31,272 nucleotides of DNA, taken from the NCBI GenBank assembly GCA_001839685.1, contig MLAK01001014.1, forward strand, positions 1 to 31,272, read 5' to 3'. The DNA comes from Tritrichomonas foetus. Its lineage: Eukaryota > Parabasalia > Tritrichomonadida > Tritrichomonadidae. The position numbers and the translations under genes are program-made. Positions 1 through 9,680 of this stretch are shown piece after piece; the first letter of the stretch is position 1; each line of letters begins with the position of its first letter. The notes under the pieces are model-generated. The model did no database searches and was not told the origin of the DNA. It saw nothing but the letters and a program-made list of their open reading frames with translations.

Positions 1-9
1 TGGTAGGAC

Positions 10-64
10 AAAGGTTTATGGGATGGTCCCACAAAATCTTTGGGGGACCATTTTGTAAACCTTT
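10..64. repeat. Interrupted hairpin (inverted repeat) at the left edge
   Basis: The outer arms AAAGGTTTA (10-18) and TAAACCTTT (56-64) are perfect reverse complements. The inner arms ATGGTCCC (23-30) and GGGACCAT (44-51) pair as well, leaving a 4-nt internal mismatch on each side and a 13-nt loop. The stretch is richer in G and C than the surrounding spacer. It lies 3' of the flippase gene. It could be the tip of a palindromic mobile element continuing to the left of the window, or an RNA hairpin. The sequence shows only the pairing. Confidence 0.6.
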
Positions 65-136
65 CATATAGGAGGATTGATAATAGAATAATTTTTTTAC
101 TTAACGCAATTAAATAAATAATTATATATAATAAAT

Positions 137-3100
137 TTAAAGCTGATCGAGACCAAAAGTAGAAATATGCTTCTTCCTAATGTAAGGTACGCTTCTAAAA
201 TCAAATTCAGAAGGTGATGCAGTATTTCTTTGATTAAACATGTTTTGGAAGCCTGCTGATGTGCTGTAGTTGTGACTGCTTCGAAGAGAAACTGGCTCAT
301 CAAAGTTATAACCAGTTTCATTACTTCGATCTGGATAGGCTTGAACATCTGGAACTGGTTCAGGTGATGGAATGAATTCATTAACTTCAGAACGAAGGTC
401 ACGATTAGGAATTCGTGATCTTTCATGAATTAAAACTCGATTAGTGATAATGTTTCTACAATTATGAACAGCATCAATTGTGATGATTGGGAGGAGTGCC
501 AAAGTTGCTGATGCAATAATTGATAAATAGAAAGACGAATTAGCAAACACATCAATAACAACATGATAAACTTCAAGTGAAAATGGAATATAATTAACAA
601 CACAAACAGCAATTGGGAATAATAAAATACTTCCCCAAATGAATACATGATGCATCCATGTCCAATATGTACACATTGTAGCAATTTTTACATTAACAAT
701 AAGAACAACAGACCCATATAATGTCATTCCAAATTGTGGAAGTCCAACTATATATCCATTACTATCAATGAATGGATCCATTCCAAAGTAAGCAACAAAG
801 AATACCATAAATGCATGAACAACACCAAGGAATAGAGACATAAGGAATCTTTGATAGCTCATTAGCCATTTTCTTCTTCCATCAAAGTAATATAATTCAG
901 GAATAGTCATCATTGATTCATGTCCAACATCCCTTTCAAGACCAGCATAAATTACAGGTGGAACTGAAGTGAATATAACGTTAAATATTGTATACAAAAA
1001 GCTATCATAAACTGTATTTCCAGAAAATGAAGAAAAGAATTGAAATATAACCTGATTAAAGGAAAATACCATGTTCTTATAGAAACTATAGTTAACCAAT
1101 TCAACATTTCTATAAAAGTTAAGTCTTCCATGAATAAGAAGAAGTCTCTTTAAGTATTGGAATTGTGCAAATGAATAATCACTTGATAAAACAGCTTGTC
1201 TACCTTCTTTACCTGAAATTCCACATCCGACATCAGCTTCAAGAATCATACCAACATCATTTGCACCATCACCAATTGCTAAAGTCAATTTTCCAGTTTT
1301 CTCGCGCATCATTTTCACAATTGATGCTTTTTGAAGAGGTGAAACGCGACAACAAATAACTGATTGGCATTTCTTAGTAAGTTGATAAAAGTTATTGATA
1401 TTGTCTGGCTGTAATAAAAAGTATAAAGAAGCACCACTTGCTATAAGGGCAAGTTTATCATGATTATTATTCAATGCACTATTTAAAGTGTTTAATAATT
1501 CTGTTGGGCTTTCAGAATCTAAAACGATAAGTTTCATATCAGAAGATAAAAGTGAACAAGCAAATCCAATATTAATTGCTGTTTCTCTTTTATCACCAGT
1601 AATAACCCAAACATTAATTCTAGCACGAAGTAAAGCTTCAATTGTATCAGGAACATTTTCTTGAAGCTTATCTTCAATTGCTGTTGCTCCGACAAGACAT
1701 AAATCACATTCTACTTCATTACAAACTCTATTGACTGCATCATCACGGTTTTGAATGACACAATTCGCTTCATTGAATCTTTTAGCCCATTCTTCATAAA
1801 ATTGTTCATCTAAAACACGATAAGCACAACATAGAGTACGAAGTCCATCTGCTGCAAATTGTTTTAGGTGTGCTTTTGTTTCGTTTTGATAAGGTGAATT
1901 GCTAGCAAGACGTTCAAAGATCAGATCATCAGCACCTTTACAAAACAAAACAATTTCATTTGTTCGTGGATGTCGAATAATTACAGAAGACCTCTTTCTT
2001 TCAGATGAAAACTCAAGTGATGCAAGAAGAGGCACAACAAGCTGTTCACCATTGACTCGTAAAGTAATGGTGCTAGCTGTTCTTCCTGTAAAAATGTAGC
2101 CATTATCAGCAGCAGCAGAAACGAGAGCTGCTTCATCTGGAGAAGATGCTTGAAAAGCAATTCCATGTGGTTGTGCATCATCTACTTCCGGAATAACGGA
2201 ATGACATAATGCTAAAAGCCATAAAAAGTTCTGAAATTCCATTGGAATATTGTCGCTGTTCAAAATTTCGGTAAATCGTTGGTCTTTAAATGCTTTTCCT
2301 TTTCTATCTGGTGGTGGGATTGGAACACCACGCCTTTTGGCTGCAGCATAAGCAACTTCAGTTGTTCCAGATCCATAAATTTCTCCAGCAATACTACATT
2401 TCATGAATTCCATAACATTACATGTTAATGTACCTGTTTTGTCAGAAAATATATATTCAATTTGGCCGAGATCATCAGAAATGTTTGAAGTCCTTGCAAC
2501 TGCTCCTGTTTGTGTCTCAGTATCAAACATATGAGCATCCCATGCAACAAACATCGCTTGAAAAACTCGAACAATTTCCAAAGTAACATAAAGCGAAATA
2601 GGAATCATTGCATTAATAATAACAATGTTTGAAACCAATAAAATAAAGAATCTTCCAATTTGATCATTCTTTGATATTTTATCATAGAAGAAGTACCAGT
2701 GTTCTGCGGCATTGATATGTTTCTTTTGAAAAGAAAATCCAATTGAAGCAGCAATTACGGCCCATACAAAAATGAACACAAAAATTGAAATAAGCTTTAA
2801 GTTTAAACTTCTTTCTAAATTTGACCTTTTTGTTCGAGCAGCGCTGGAATTCATCATTAACTTGGATTCTAAACCAGTATAAACAACAGCACCAATTGCA
2901 TATTGTGTATTTCGTAAAATACAACCACGTAATAAAACTTGTTTATTTTCAAGTGGAAATTGTTGTGAGTTGATTTCCATATAACCATTAAATGTATACA
3001 ATAAATTGTTTATATCATCACAAAGAATTGTGGCATTGAATGATGAAACAGCTGCAGCATCTTGCATAGTTGATGTTACTGGTAATGCTTGTCTAACTTT

Positions 3101-3616
3101 CAGGTTTGTTTCACCATCAAGATTACAGGTATCAACGTAGGCAATTCCATCGGAATTATCAGTTGATAATAAAACCAAATCAGCTGGAATTTGTTCATCT
3201 TTCTTTACAGTCACAATATCACCAACCAAAATATTTTCCCAATGAATATCTTGAAAACGGCCGTGACTTAGAACATGCCCAGTGGTTGCATTTACTTTCT
3301 GATCAGATCTGTAACGTAAAAAATCTTCAATTGCTTCTCTAACTGCTGAAATTCCGACGACAATAATTAATGGAATAATTGCGACTTCTGCTGAAATTGG
3401 CACACCAGGAACGTAAAGAAGAGCAACGACAATAAGAAAATAAAAGTTTGCGATTCTAGAAAATTGTTCAAAAAGGTTTTTCGGTAAAAATGTTAATACG
3501 GTATATTTTGTAGTTTTGATTCGATTATCGATGAAAATAGGTTTCCCTTTGTGATTTAGCGTTTGATGAAGTGTAATAAATCGTCCATTGTTTTGATCAT
3601 CATTTAAATTTGACAT
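137..3616 (-). CDS. P4-type ATPase (aminophospholipid flippase)
   Basis: This protein of about 1159 aa is a P4-ATPase, which moves phospholipids from the outer to the cytosolic leaflet of plasma, Golgi or endosomal membranes using ATP. Landmarks, numbered from the ATG at 3616: the N-terminal P4 signature around the first membrane segment (FEQFSRIANFYF), the actuator loop DGET at 167-170, the M4 motif PISL at 339-342 that marks P4 pumps rather than cation pumps, the phosphorylated aspartate D392 in DKTGTLT, a KGADDLIFERL nucleotide-binding segment, and GDGANDVGM near 783. Six further hydrophobic segments follow, then a polar tail. Length is normal for the family. The open frame runs upstream to a TTG at 3664, but the first ATG is 3616, directly behind an initiator-like CTCAGA. 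Most P4 pumps need a CDC50 partner; none is encoded here. The substrate cannot be told from the sequence. Confidence 0.95.
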   Translation of the reverse strand: MSNLNDDQNNGRFITLHQTLNHKGKPIFIDNRIKTTKYTVLTFLPKNLFEQFSRIANFYFLIVVALLYVPGVPISAEVAIIPLIIVVGISAVREAIEDFLRYRSDQKVNATTGHVLSHGRFQDIHWENILVGDIVTVKKDEQIPADLVLLSTDNSDGIAYVDTCNLDGETNLKVRQALPVTSTMQDAAAVSSFNATILCDDINNLLYTFNGYMEINSQQFPLENKQVLLRGCILRNTQYAIGAVVYTGLESKLMMNSSAARTKRSNLERSLNLKLISIFVFIFVWAVIAASIGFSFQKKHINAAEHWYFFYDKISKNDQIGRFFILLVSNIVIINAMIPISLYVTLEIVRVFQAMFVAWDAHMFDTETQTGAVARTSNISDDLGQIEYIFSDKTGTLTCNVMEFMKCSIAGEIYGSGTTEVAYAAAKRRGVPIPPPDRKGKAFKDQRFTEILNSDNIPMEFQNFLWLLALCHSVIPEVDDAQPHGIAFQASSPDEAALVSAAADNGYIFTGRTASTITLRVNGEQLVVPLLASLEFSSERKRSSVIIRHPRTNEIVLFCKGADDLIFERLASNSPYQNETKAHLKQFAADGLRTLCCAYRVLDEQFYEEWAKRFNEANCVIQNRDDAVNRVCNEVECDLCLVGATAIEDKLQENVPDTIEALLRARINVWVITGDKRETAINIGFACSLLSSDMKLIVLDSESPTELLNTLNSALNNNHDKLALIASGASLYFLLQPDNINNFYQLTKKCQSVICCRVSPLQKASIVKMMREKTGKLTLAIGDGANDVGMILEADVGCGISGKEGRQAVLSSDYSFAQFQYLKRLLLIHGRLNFYRNVELVNYSFYKNMVFSFNQVIFQFFSSFSGNTVYDSFLYTIFNVIFTSVPPVIYAGLERDVGHESMMTIPELYYFDGRRKWLMSYQRFLMSLFLGVVHAFMVFFVAYFGMDPFIDSNGYIVGLPQFGMTLYGSVVLIVNVKIATMCTYWTWMHHVFIWGSILLFPIAVCVVNYIPFSLEVYHVVIDVFANSSFYLSIIASATLALLPIITIDAVHNCRNIITNRVLIHERSRIPNRDLRSEVNEFIPSPEPVPDVQAYPDRSNETGYNFDEPVSLRSSHNYSTSAGFQNMFNQRNTASPSEFDFRSVPYIRKKHISTFGLDQL

Positions 3617-3622
3617 TCTGAG
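3617..3622 (-). promoter_or_regulatory. Initiator-like motif before the flippase ATG
   Basis: CTCAGA on the minus strand abuts the ATG. Trichomonad genes are typically transcribed from a TCA-centred initiator a few bases upstream of the start codon. Here the leader would be only about 3 nt. The assignment is inference from position and from similar motifs before other genes in the window. Confidence 0.35.
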
Positions 3623-4202
3623 TGTTGATTTTTTGTTTTTCCAATAAATTGTCACCGAATTCAATTACTTTTTATCGATTTCTGAGAAAAAGAAGCACAA
3701 TAATGATTTCTGCCTAATTAAAATATTTATTGACATTACTAAAGTTATATATATTACAATTAGTAATATTAAAGCGAAATAAATAATAATAATAAGAAAT
3801 TATAAATATATAAATAAGATATTGTTAAAACTCTAAAATCTGCAATTGAATATATTTTTTTTATCGTTCTTTTTTTCTGAGAATTAGCAGATGAAACACC
3901 AACCCGCTCTTTTCATTCTTTTAAGAGATTATTACAGGTCCAATGAAAAATGTATGAAGCATATATTAAATTGCTTCTATTTACTTGAAGAAAAACAAAT
4001 AAAATGAGAATCTCAATATTTGCTTTTATTAATCACTTCAATTATTTATTATTATATTATAAAATTCTTTTTGGTGATAAAATTATGACATATTATCGTT
4101 TTTGGTAATATTTATTCATAAAATGTTTTGTAAAATTGAAACGAATCAAATGAAGTGTTTTTTTAGAGAAGATGAAAAACTAATTTTTTAATTTATATTG
4201 AA
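3623..4202. other. AT-rich spacer, nothing recognised
   Basis: About 580 bp between the flippase start and the flavodoxin stop. Both strands are full of stops, with long A/T runs and no convincing ORF, RNA gene or repeat. It should hold the flippase promoter and the flavodoxin 3' end. Confidence 0.6.
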
Positions 4203-4718
4203 TTAAATCATTAATGTATTAATCCAATTTAGAAGATCAAATTCACAATTGTTACGTGATGTTCCTTCAATTGATAATCCTTGAAGAATAGTTGCACCTT
4301 TAGCACTCATTTGAATATCTGAAAGACTTGTTCCCCATTCACTTCCTTCATGTGTACAAAATGGTGCAATTTTCTTTCCAGTGAAATCATATTTTTCTAA
4401 AAATGTTAAAATAGACATTGGAACTGTTTCACACCAAATAGGATAACCAAGGAAAATCATTTCATATTTGGTTATATCAACTGAAATTTGAATCTCTGGT
4501 CGATATTGCTTCATTTTTTCTTCAAGTGCCTCTTTCCGACATTCTTTAAAAGTTGTTGGGTATTTTTTATTTGATTCAATTTCAACAATATCACAATTTA
4601 AGAGGTTATGAAGTGTTTCTGCAACAATTTTTGTATTTCCAACTTTTAGAATTTTTGTTCCTGCACCAAAAAGATTCTCGCCTGGTCGTGAATAATAAAC
4701 AATTAACACTTTGGACAT
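4203..4718 (-). CDS. Short-chain flavodoxin-like protein (flavodoxin_4 type)
   Basis: A 171-aa FMN-binding electron-transfer protein. The N-terminal strand VLIVYYSRPGEN leads into the phosphate-binding region with VGNTK at 26-30. The flavin-stacking loop GYPIWCETVP lies at 91-100, and the strongly conserved CTHEGSEWGT segment at 121-130, which precedes a serine-rich stretch typical of this family. No transit peptide, signal peptide or membrane segment is visible, so it is probably cytosolic. This subfamily is best known from anaerobic Firmicutes and Bacteroidetes. Its presence among eukaryotic genes fits acquisition from gut bacteria, common in trichomonads (inference). Base composition matches the neighbours, so any transfer is not recent. 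The redox partner is unknown. The gene is divergent from the coiled-coil gene, 246 bp away. Confidence 0.9.
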   Translation of the reverse strand: MSKVLIVYYSRPGENLFGAGTKILKVGNTKIVAETLHNLLNCDIVEIESNKKYPTTFKECRKEALEEKMKQYRPEIQISVDITKYEMIFLGYPIWCETVPMSILTFLEKYDFTGKKIAPFCTHEGSEWGTSLSDIQMSAKGATILQGLSIEGTSRNNCEFDLLNWINTLMI

Positions 4719-4964
4719 TTATTAAATGTTGTTTTGGAAAAGAATGATGTGATTTTATCCATTGTTTCATTCTGGAAATTTGGGAGGAAATTAGTATTCA
4801 ATTCTATCGTCTAATATTCCATTGAAAAATGTCGGGCATCATGAAATATTTGACCCAAAATTTACCGTTATTATATGACTATTTAACAATTCAAACTTTG
4901 ATGTGCGAATATTCAAATATTTTTACTTAACGTCTTTTCTGATAATTCATCAAAAGAAAGTATA

Positions 4965-7900
4965 ATGAGCGATATTTCGCTTTCTTTTAATGGAACAGAC
5001 AGTAAAGAACCGCCAGATTTCGACATGGAAATACAAATTCAATTGCTCACCGATGAAAACAATCGATTAAAAAACGAAAATCAAAAATTGCGAATCCAAT
5101 TTGAAGAAGCAGTCTCAATTCACGATGACGTAGACAAAATGCATCAAAGTAATATCGAATTGACTTCAAAATTACGAAAATCGGAATTAGAAAGAGATGA
5201 TTTAAAAAGACGCCTTGATTTGAACATTGGTTCATTTCAAGAACAATTAGATAAAGAAAAGCACGACTCAGCATTACGAAATGAATCAGCAAACCGAGAA
5301 ATCGCCAATCTGAGACAAAAACTGGAAGATGCATTAAAAACTAAAAGTACGATAGAAAGTTCTCTTGATAGTAAGCTTCAAGATATTCAATTGAAATTCG
5401 ATTCAGAGAGTAAAAAATCCGATATTTTAGAAAATAAATTAAAATTGATTCTCGAATCAGCTTCAAAAACATTCAAAGTCTCTTTTCAATCACCTGATTC
5501 ATTAGTGAAATATTTTGAAGATGTTATTCCGATTCCAAAAGAAAATAACAATAATTTCCATCTCACACCTGAAGTTGAAGACAAAAAAGATGAAAAAAGA
5601 AAGAAAAAAGAAAATGAATTAATTAAAAAATTAAAATACAAAGTTCAAAGAGAACAACTTCGATGTAAACAAATCAAAAACCAATTAATTGAAACTCAGA
5701 ACATTATTAATAAGATTCAAGAAAGTTCATCAAAAAGTAAAGATTCAATGGAAATGACAATCTCACAACTCAATAATAAAATTGCTTCTCAAGATACATA
5801 CTACAAAAAAATTATTGAACAATTAAATCAAAGTCTAGCAAAAACACGAGAAGAATTAACTCAAGCCAAATCTCAAATCATTTCTCCAATTATTAATAGC
5901 AATAGTAGCATTAATAATTCATCTATTCAACAAGAGAATTATGTGGAAAAACTTCAAGAAAGACATTTGAAAGAAATTGCTAATATCAAATTACACCATT
6001 CCACACTTTTGAAAGAATTGCGTGAAAATGAAATGCAATTACAAAAGAATCTTTTACAAGAAACAAAACTTAAAAATGAAGCACTTAATAAATCGAAAAC
6101 ATATGAAAATGAAGTACAAGAATTAACTTTGCATGTTGACAGATTAAAAAATGAAAATCAGAATTTATTGAAACAGAATACTTTTATTGAAAATGAAAGA
6201 AAAACAATCCAGGAGGAATTAATGAAATTAGCTTTGTCTAAAAAAGAAAATGAATCTAAAACTGAAGCAGTTCTTCTAAAAAAGATTCAAAATTATGAAA
6301 TGACGATCAATAATAATAAAGTTCAAATGTCAAACCAACAAAATCATATTCAAAAATACCAAAATGAAATAAATTCCCTTCATTCTGAAATTACTCGAAA
6401 ACAAAATGAATATAACGAATTAAAAAAACAAATGGATGAAACAGCCAGTGAAAACCAAATGTTAAATCAAAAAATTATAATGATGCCAAAACCACTCCTT
6501 CCTGATGAAATTGTTCCTCCCTCTTGTTTCATACTGCCTGGGTATCCTTCTTCATTAACAGTAGAAATTTCTAAGATTGCTAACAATGAATCATTACAGC
6601 CTGCTTCAAAAGTTCAATTTATTTTATCAGTAATTAAATCACATTATTCAACTGAAATTGCACAATTAGAAGAAGGTCTTCAAAAATTTAATAATGAGAA
6701 AACTAACGAAAATACAATATTTATTGGTTTTATTGACCAGTTATGTGAAATATTAGGAATTCAAAAAGAAACATCAGAACAAATTTATTCCAATCCACAT
6801 AATTTAACCAGTTTCCTTGAAGAATTTAAGAGACAGTATGATAAAGTAATCGTTGATAATAATGTTTTGTCACTTTCACTGAGAGAAATTAAAAATCAAA
6901 TTGACTGCCCAGAAGAACAAAATATTATTGATTTCATTTCACCCATATTAAATGAATATTATACATTAAAAGAAGATAAGAGTCATTTGACACAAAAGTA
7001 TTCACTTTTCAGAAGAAAAAAGAAAATAATTATAGAAAAACTCAGTGAGACAGTTCGTACTTTATCATGTGAGGTAGATGGTACTAAATCACAGCTTAAA
7101 ATTGCATTAGTTAATATTGAAAATCGTGATAAAGAAATTGAAAAACTTACTGCTGACAATCAAAATCTAGAACTTCAATTGGCAGATTTAAAACAAAATT
7201 TTGATGATCTATCATTTTCTAATCAGAATTTATCGAAGGAAATGGACACAATTGTTGAAAAAAGTATTGAGACAACTAAATTCGAGTTGAAACATGAAAT
7301 AAATAATTTAAATGAACAAATTCGAGAACTTACAAATCAAAATGAAAGCTATCAAAAAAGTGCTTCAGTATATAAAAAAGCAATTGATGTTCTTAAAACG
7401 AAATTAGTGCAAAGTATTAATGCTATTAGTGAGCTTAAGAAAGCAAATGCTAAAGATAAAGAAGAATTTCAAGCAAGATGTAACCAAGAAAGAGAAAACA
7501 TACAAAAAACAAACGAAGAAACAACAAACCAGCTAAGAAAACAATGTTCAGAATTAAGAGATGCAATGATAAAGTTGAATGAAATAATTTCCGAATTAGA
7601 AGCTAAAAATGCCAAGTTAGTAAAAGATAATATGGAATTTAAGAGACAATATACCAGAATTGAAAGTCAAATGGCTTCACAAGTCGAATCTAATGAAAGA
7701 GAAAGAAAATTAATGGAAAATCATCTTCATTCACTGAAAATTAAAATGGAATCGAATATGGCTGCTAAAATTTCATCTGTTCAAGCGAATGCAGATAAAG
7801 AAAGACAAAAATTGATAGTTTATTTTGCTGATAATTTCAGAGGTTTCTTTGATCCAAATGAACAAATTGACGTGAAAATGTACCAAAGGCTTCTTGATAG

Positions 7901-8030
7901 GGCCAAAGCAGAACTAACAAGATTACAATTGTCGGATAATGCGATTAGACGGCTAACAAATGCAAGCACTAACCAAACAACAGAAGATGCTGTTGCGCAA
8001 TATGTTTTTAAATCTATGGAATGTAATTGA
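4965..8030 (+). CDS. Large coiled-coil protein, function unknown
   Basis: A 1021-aa protein rich in Glu, Lys, Gln, Asn and Leu with heptad-like spacing over most of its length. Coiled coils span roughly residues 20-160 and 210-500. A non-coil, proline-containing segment begins near 506 (MPKPLLPDEIVPPSCF) and continues as a more globular helical part to about 660. A second long coiled coil follows to about 960. The C-terminal 60 residues are again globular-looking. There is no motor, kinase, GRIP or membrane domain that I recognise. Proteins of this build in trichomonads are often labelled 'viral A-type inclusion protein' by automatic pipelines, which reflects coiled-coil similarity only. A scaffold or tether role in cytoskeleton or Golgi is plausible but not shown. 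The ATG follows TTCATC at 4946-4951. Confidence 0.85.
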   Translation: MSDISLSFNGTDSKEPPDFDMEIQIQLLTDENNRLKNENQKLRIQFEEAVSIHDDVDKMHQSNIELTSKLRKSELERDDLKRRLDLNIGSFQEQLDKEKHDSALRNESANREIANLRQKLEDALKTKSTIESSLDSKLQDIQLKFDSESKKSDILENKLKLILESASKTFKVSFQSPDSLVKYFEDVIPIPKENNNNFHLTPEVEDKKDEKRKKKENELIKKLKYKVQREQLRCKQIKNQLIETQNIINKIQESSSKSKDSMEMTISQLNNKIASQDTYYKKIIEQLNQSLAKTREELTQAKSQIISPIINSNSSINNSSIQQENYVEKLQERHLKEIANIKLHHSTLLKELRENEMQLQKNLLQETKLKNEALNKSKTYENEVQELTLHVDRLKNENQNLLKQNTFIENERKTIQEELMKLALSKKENESKTEAVLLKKIQNYEMTINNNKVQMSNQQNHIQKYQNEINSLHSEITRKQNEYNELKKQMDETASENQMLNQKIIMMPKPLLPDEIVPPSCFILPGYPSSLTVEISKIANNESLQPASKVQFILSVIKSHYSTEIAQLEEGLQKFNNEKTNENTIFIGFIDQLCEILGIQKETSEQIYSNPHNLTSFLEEFKRQYDKVIVDNNVLSLSLREIKNQIDCPEEQNIIDFISPILNEYYTLKEDKSHLTQKYSLFRRKKKIIIEKLSETVRTLSCEVDGTKSQLKIALVNIENRDKEIEKLTADNQNLELQLADLKQNFDDLSFSNQNLSKEMDTIVEKSIETTKFELKHEINNLNEQIRELTNQNESYQKSASVYKKAIDVLKTKLVQSINAISELKKANAKDKEEFQARCNQERENIQKTNEETTNQLRKQCSELRDAMIKLNEIISELEAKNAKLVKDNMEFKRQYTRIESQMASQVESNERERKLMENHLHSLKIKMESNMAAKISSVQANADKERQKLIVYFADNFRGFFDPNEQIDVKMYQRLLDRAKAELTRLQLSDNAIRRLTNASTNQTTEDAVAQYVFKSMECN

Positions 8031-8241
8031 AAAAATATTATGCCACGAACCATTATTTATTTTTTTGTTATTTATATTAATAAAGGATATATATTACAAA
8101 CTTATATTAAATTAATATAATATTATTAATTCTTTTTTTATGTAGAAAATTGGAATTGGCTCAAATAATAAAAAATGATGTATTTGGTTAACTTAAAAAC
8201 AATTAACCCACATAATACGACCATATATATTATCAAAAAGT

Positions 8242-8247
8242 TCATTT
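8242..8247 (+). promoter_or_regulatory. Initiator-like TCATTT before the hydrolase ATG
   Basis: TCATTT fits the Trichomonas vaginalis initiator pattern TCAYTW exactly and places the presumed start (the A at 8244) 9 nt before the ATG at 8253. It is the best match to that consensus in the window. No transcript evidence is available. Confidence 0.45.
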
Positions 8248-8252
8248 TTTAA

Positions 8253-9017
8253 ATGCTAATTAAAAACTCTCTATTTTCCATCACCCATAAAGTTCTCGGT
8301 CAGCTTGATACAAATATGTATCTACTAGATTTTGGGAAAAGATGCCTGATTGTTGATCCAGCAGAAGATGCAAAAGATATAATTGATACAATCAATAAAA
8401 CTTGCCCAAAAGCTAAACCTGACATATTTTTAACTCATGGTCATTTTGACCATATTATGGCGGTTCCAGAATTGTGTGATTTCTATAAAGATGCATCAAT
8501 TTTTGCATCAAAAGATGATTTGCCACTTTTCACGAATCCCATGAATAATCTTTCAAACGAATTTTGTAAATCGACCCCAGTCACGCTTGAAAAAGTTGTC
8601 AATAAAATGAAATTTTTGAAAGAAGGCGACCAATTAAAAATCGAAAATATTACTTTCGATATTTTGAATCTAGCTGGTCACACTCCTGGAAGCATTGGCC
8701 TTTTGAGTAAAGCTTATGATTGTGCATTTGTTGGAGACACTTTACTAAAAGAATCCATCGGCGCTGTAACTTTTCCTTTTGCGGATGATGATTTAATGAT
8801 GAAAAACATTCGCCAAAAATTGATGACATTGAAAGAAACCACTAATATTTATCCTGGCCATGGTGAAATTACGACGGTTGATCATGAAAAGAAAGAGAAT
8901 TTCTTTGTTTCGGGAAATGAAATGAACGCTGAAAAAAGGTTTGCAAAAATTTTGTCTGCACTTTCAATGGAGCTACTTGAACCAAAAGTAACAGATTACT
9001 TAGTTCATTGTGTATAA
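8253..9017 (+). CDS. Metallo-beta-lactamase-fold hydrolase (glyoxalase II-like)
   Basis: A 254-aa metallohydrolase with a complete set of binuclear metal ligands: H62, H64, D66 and H67 in THGHFDH, H143 in GHTPGS, D162 in FVGDT and H203 in PGHG. This set is that of hydroxyacylglutathione hydrolase-like enzymes, which cleave thioesters. The long C-terminal domain that binds glutathione in true glyoxalase II is mostly absent; only about 50 residues follow H203. The substrate is therefore open, and a general thioesterase or related small-molecule hydrolase is equally likely. Similar short enzymes are common in bacteria and anaerobic protists. No targeting signal is evident. The ATG at 8253 sits 9 nt after an initiator-like TCATTT. 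The coiled-coil gene ends 222 bp upstream on the same strand. Confidence 0.88.
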   Translation: MLIKNSLFSITHKVLGQLDTNMYLLDFGKRCLIVDPAEDAKDIIDTINKTCPKAKPDIFLTHGHFDHIMAVPELCDFYKDASIFASKDDLPLFTNPMNNLSNEFCKSTPVTLEKVVNKMKFLKEGDQLKIENITFDILNLAGHTPGSIGLLSKAYDCAFVGDTLLKESIGAVTFPFADDDLMMKNIRQKLMTLKETTNIYPGHGEITTVDHEKKENFFVSGNEMNAEKRFAKILSALSMELLEPKVTDYLVHCV

Positions 9018-9680
9018 GACAATGTTGTTATTAAATAAAGACAATCACGATTTAATTTTGATTTTGTTTGACTGATAATTAGTTATTGTTTATTAGAACA
9101 TATATAGGGGAAGAAAAAGGAATCAAGTAGTCATTACTGATGTCGTTCCAAGATAAAACCAACAACAAAATATCGCAAATGATATGATATAATTTTGAGA
9201 TAATTGTTTTACTGTATTCTCAATTTTCAATAGCATTTAAATTAATTTGAATTTACCAAAAGATGACTAAAGAGATACAAACTTAAACATGTATTAATAG
9301 TAATAAATTCATCAACATATGAAAAGATGAATATTGGAGAAAATTGAATTCATTCAAATTTTGAAAAAAAAAATTGATAAAAATCGGGATCTGTTGATAT
9401 CTCTATTTTTGCAATTACCAATATATTTTAGGACTATTATTCTTCAAAGCCTTCTGGGTTCATTGAAATGATTTCTAATGATTTCAAAAGGTTGGCTCAG
9501 AATCATTATTAAACTTTTTGATTATTTTTAATTGGCAAAAATATTTTCTGAACTTTTCTATGTTGCTCATTATTTTTCAAAAGTTTTAGAAAATAAAACA
9601 GCCAATAATTCAGAAAAAAAAAGTAAACTTTTTTCTTTCAAATTTCCTAAAATTTGAGAGTATTCGGTTATGACACTCTG
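9018..9680. other. Spacer between hydrolase and TBC genes
   Basis: About 660 bp of AT-rich sequence with dense stops in all frames. It contains the imperfect palindrome at 9531-9606, listed separately. I see no gene or RNA in the rest. It must contain the promoter of the TBC gene. Confidence 0.6.
9531..9606. repeat. Long imperfect palindrome upstream of the TBC gene
   Basis: The outer arms ATTGGC (9531-9536) and GCCAAT (9601-9606) pair. The inner arms at 9543-9558 (ATTTTCTGAACTTTTC) and 9578-9594 pair over most of their length with a one-base bulge, around a 19-nt loop. It ends about 75 bp before the TBC start codon. It could be a folded-back mobile element remnant or a chance product of AT-rich DNA. 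Confidence 0.45.

Noticed and set aside
9654..9680. Extension of the TBC protein to a TTG start, and likewise the flippase to a TTG at 3664.
   Set aside because: Non-ATG starts are not expected in this type of organism, and an in-frame ATG follows closely in each case.
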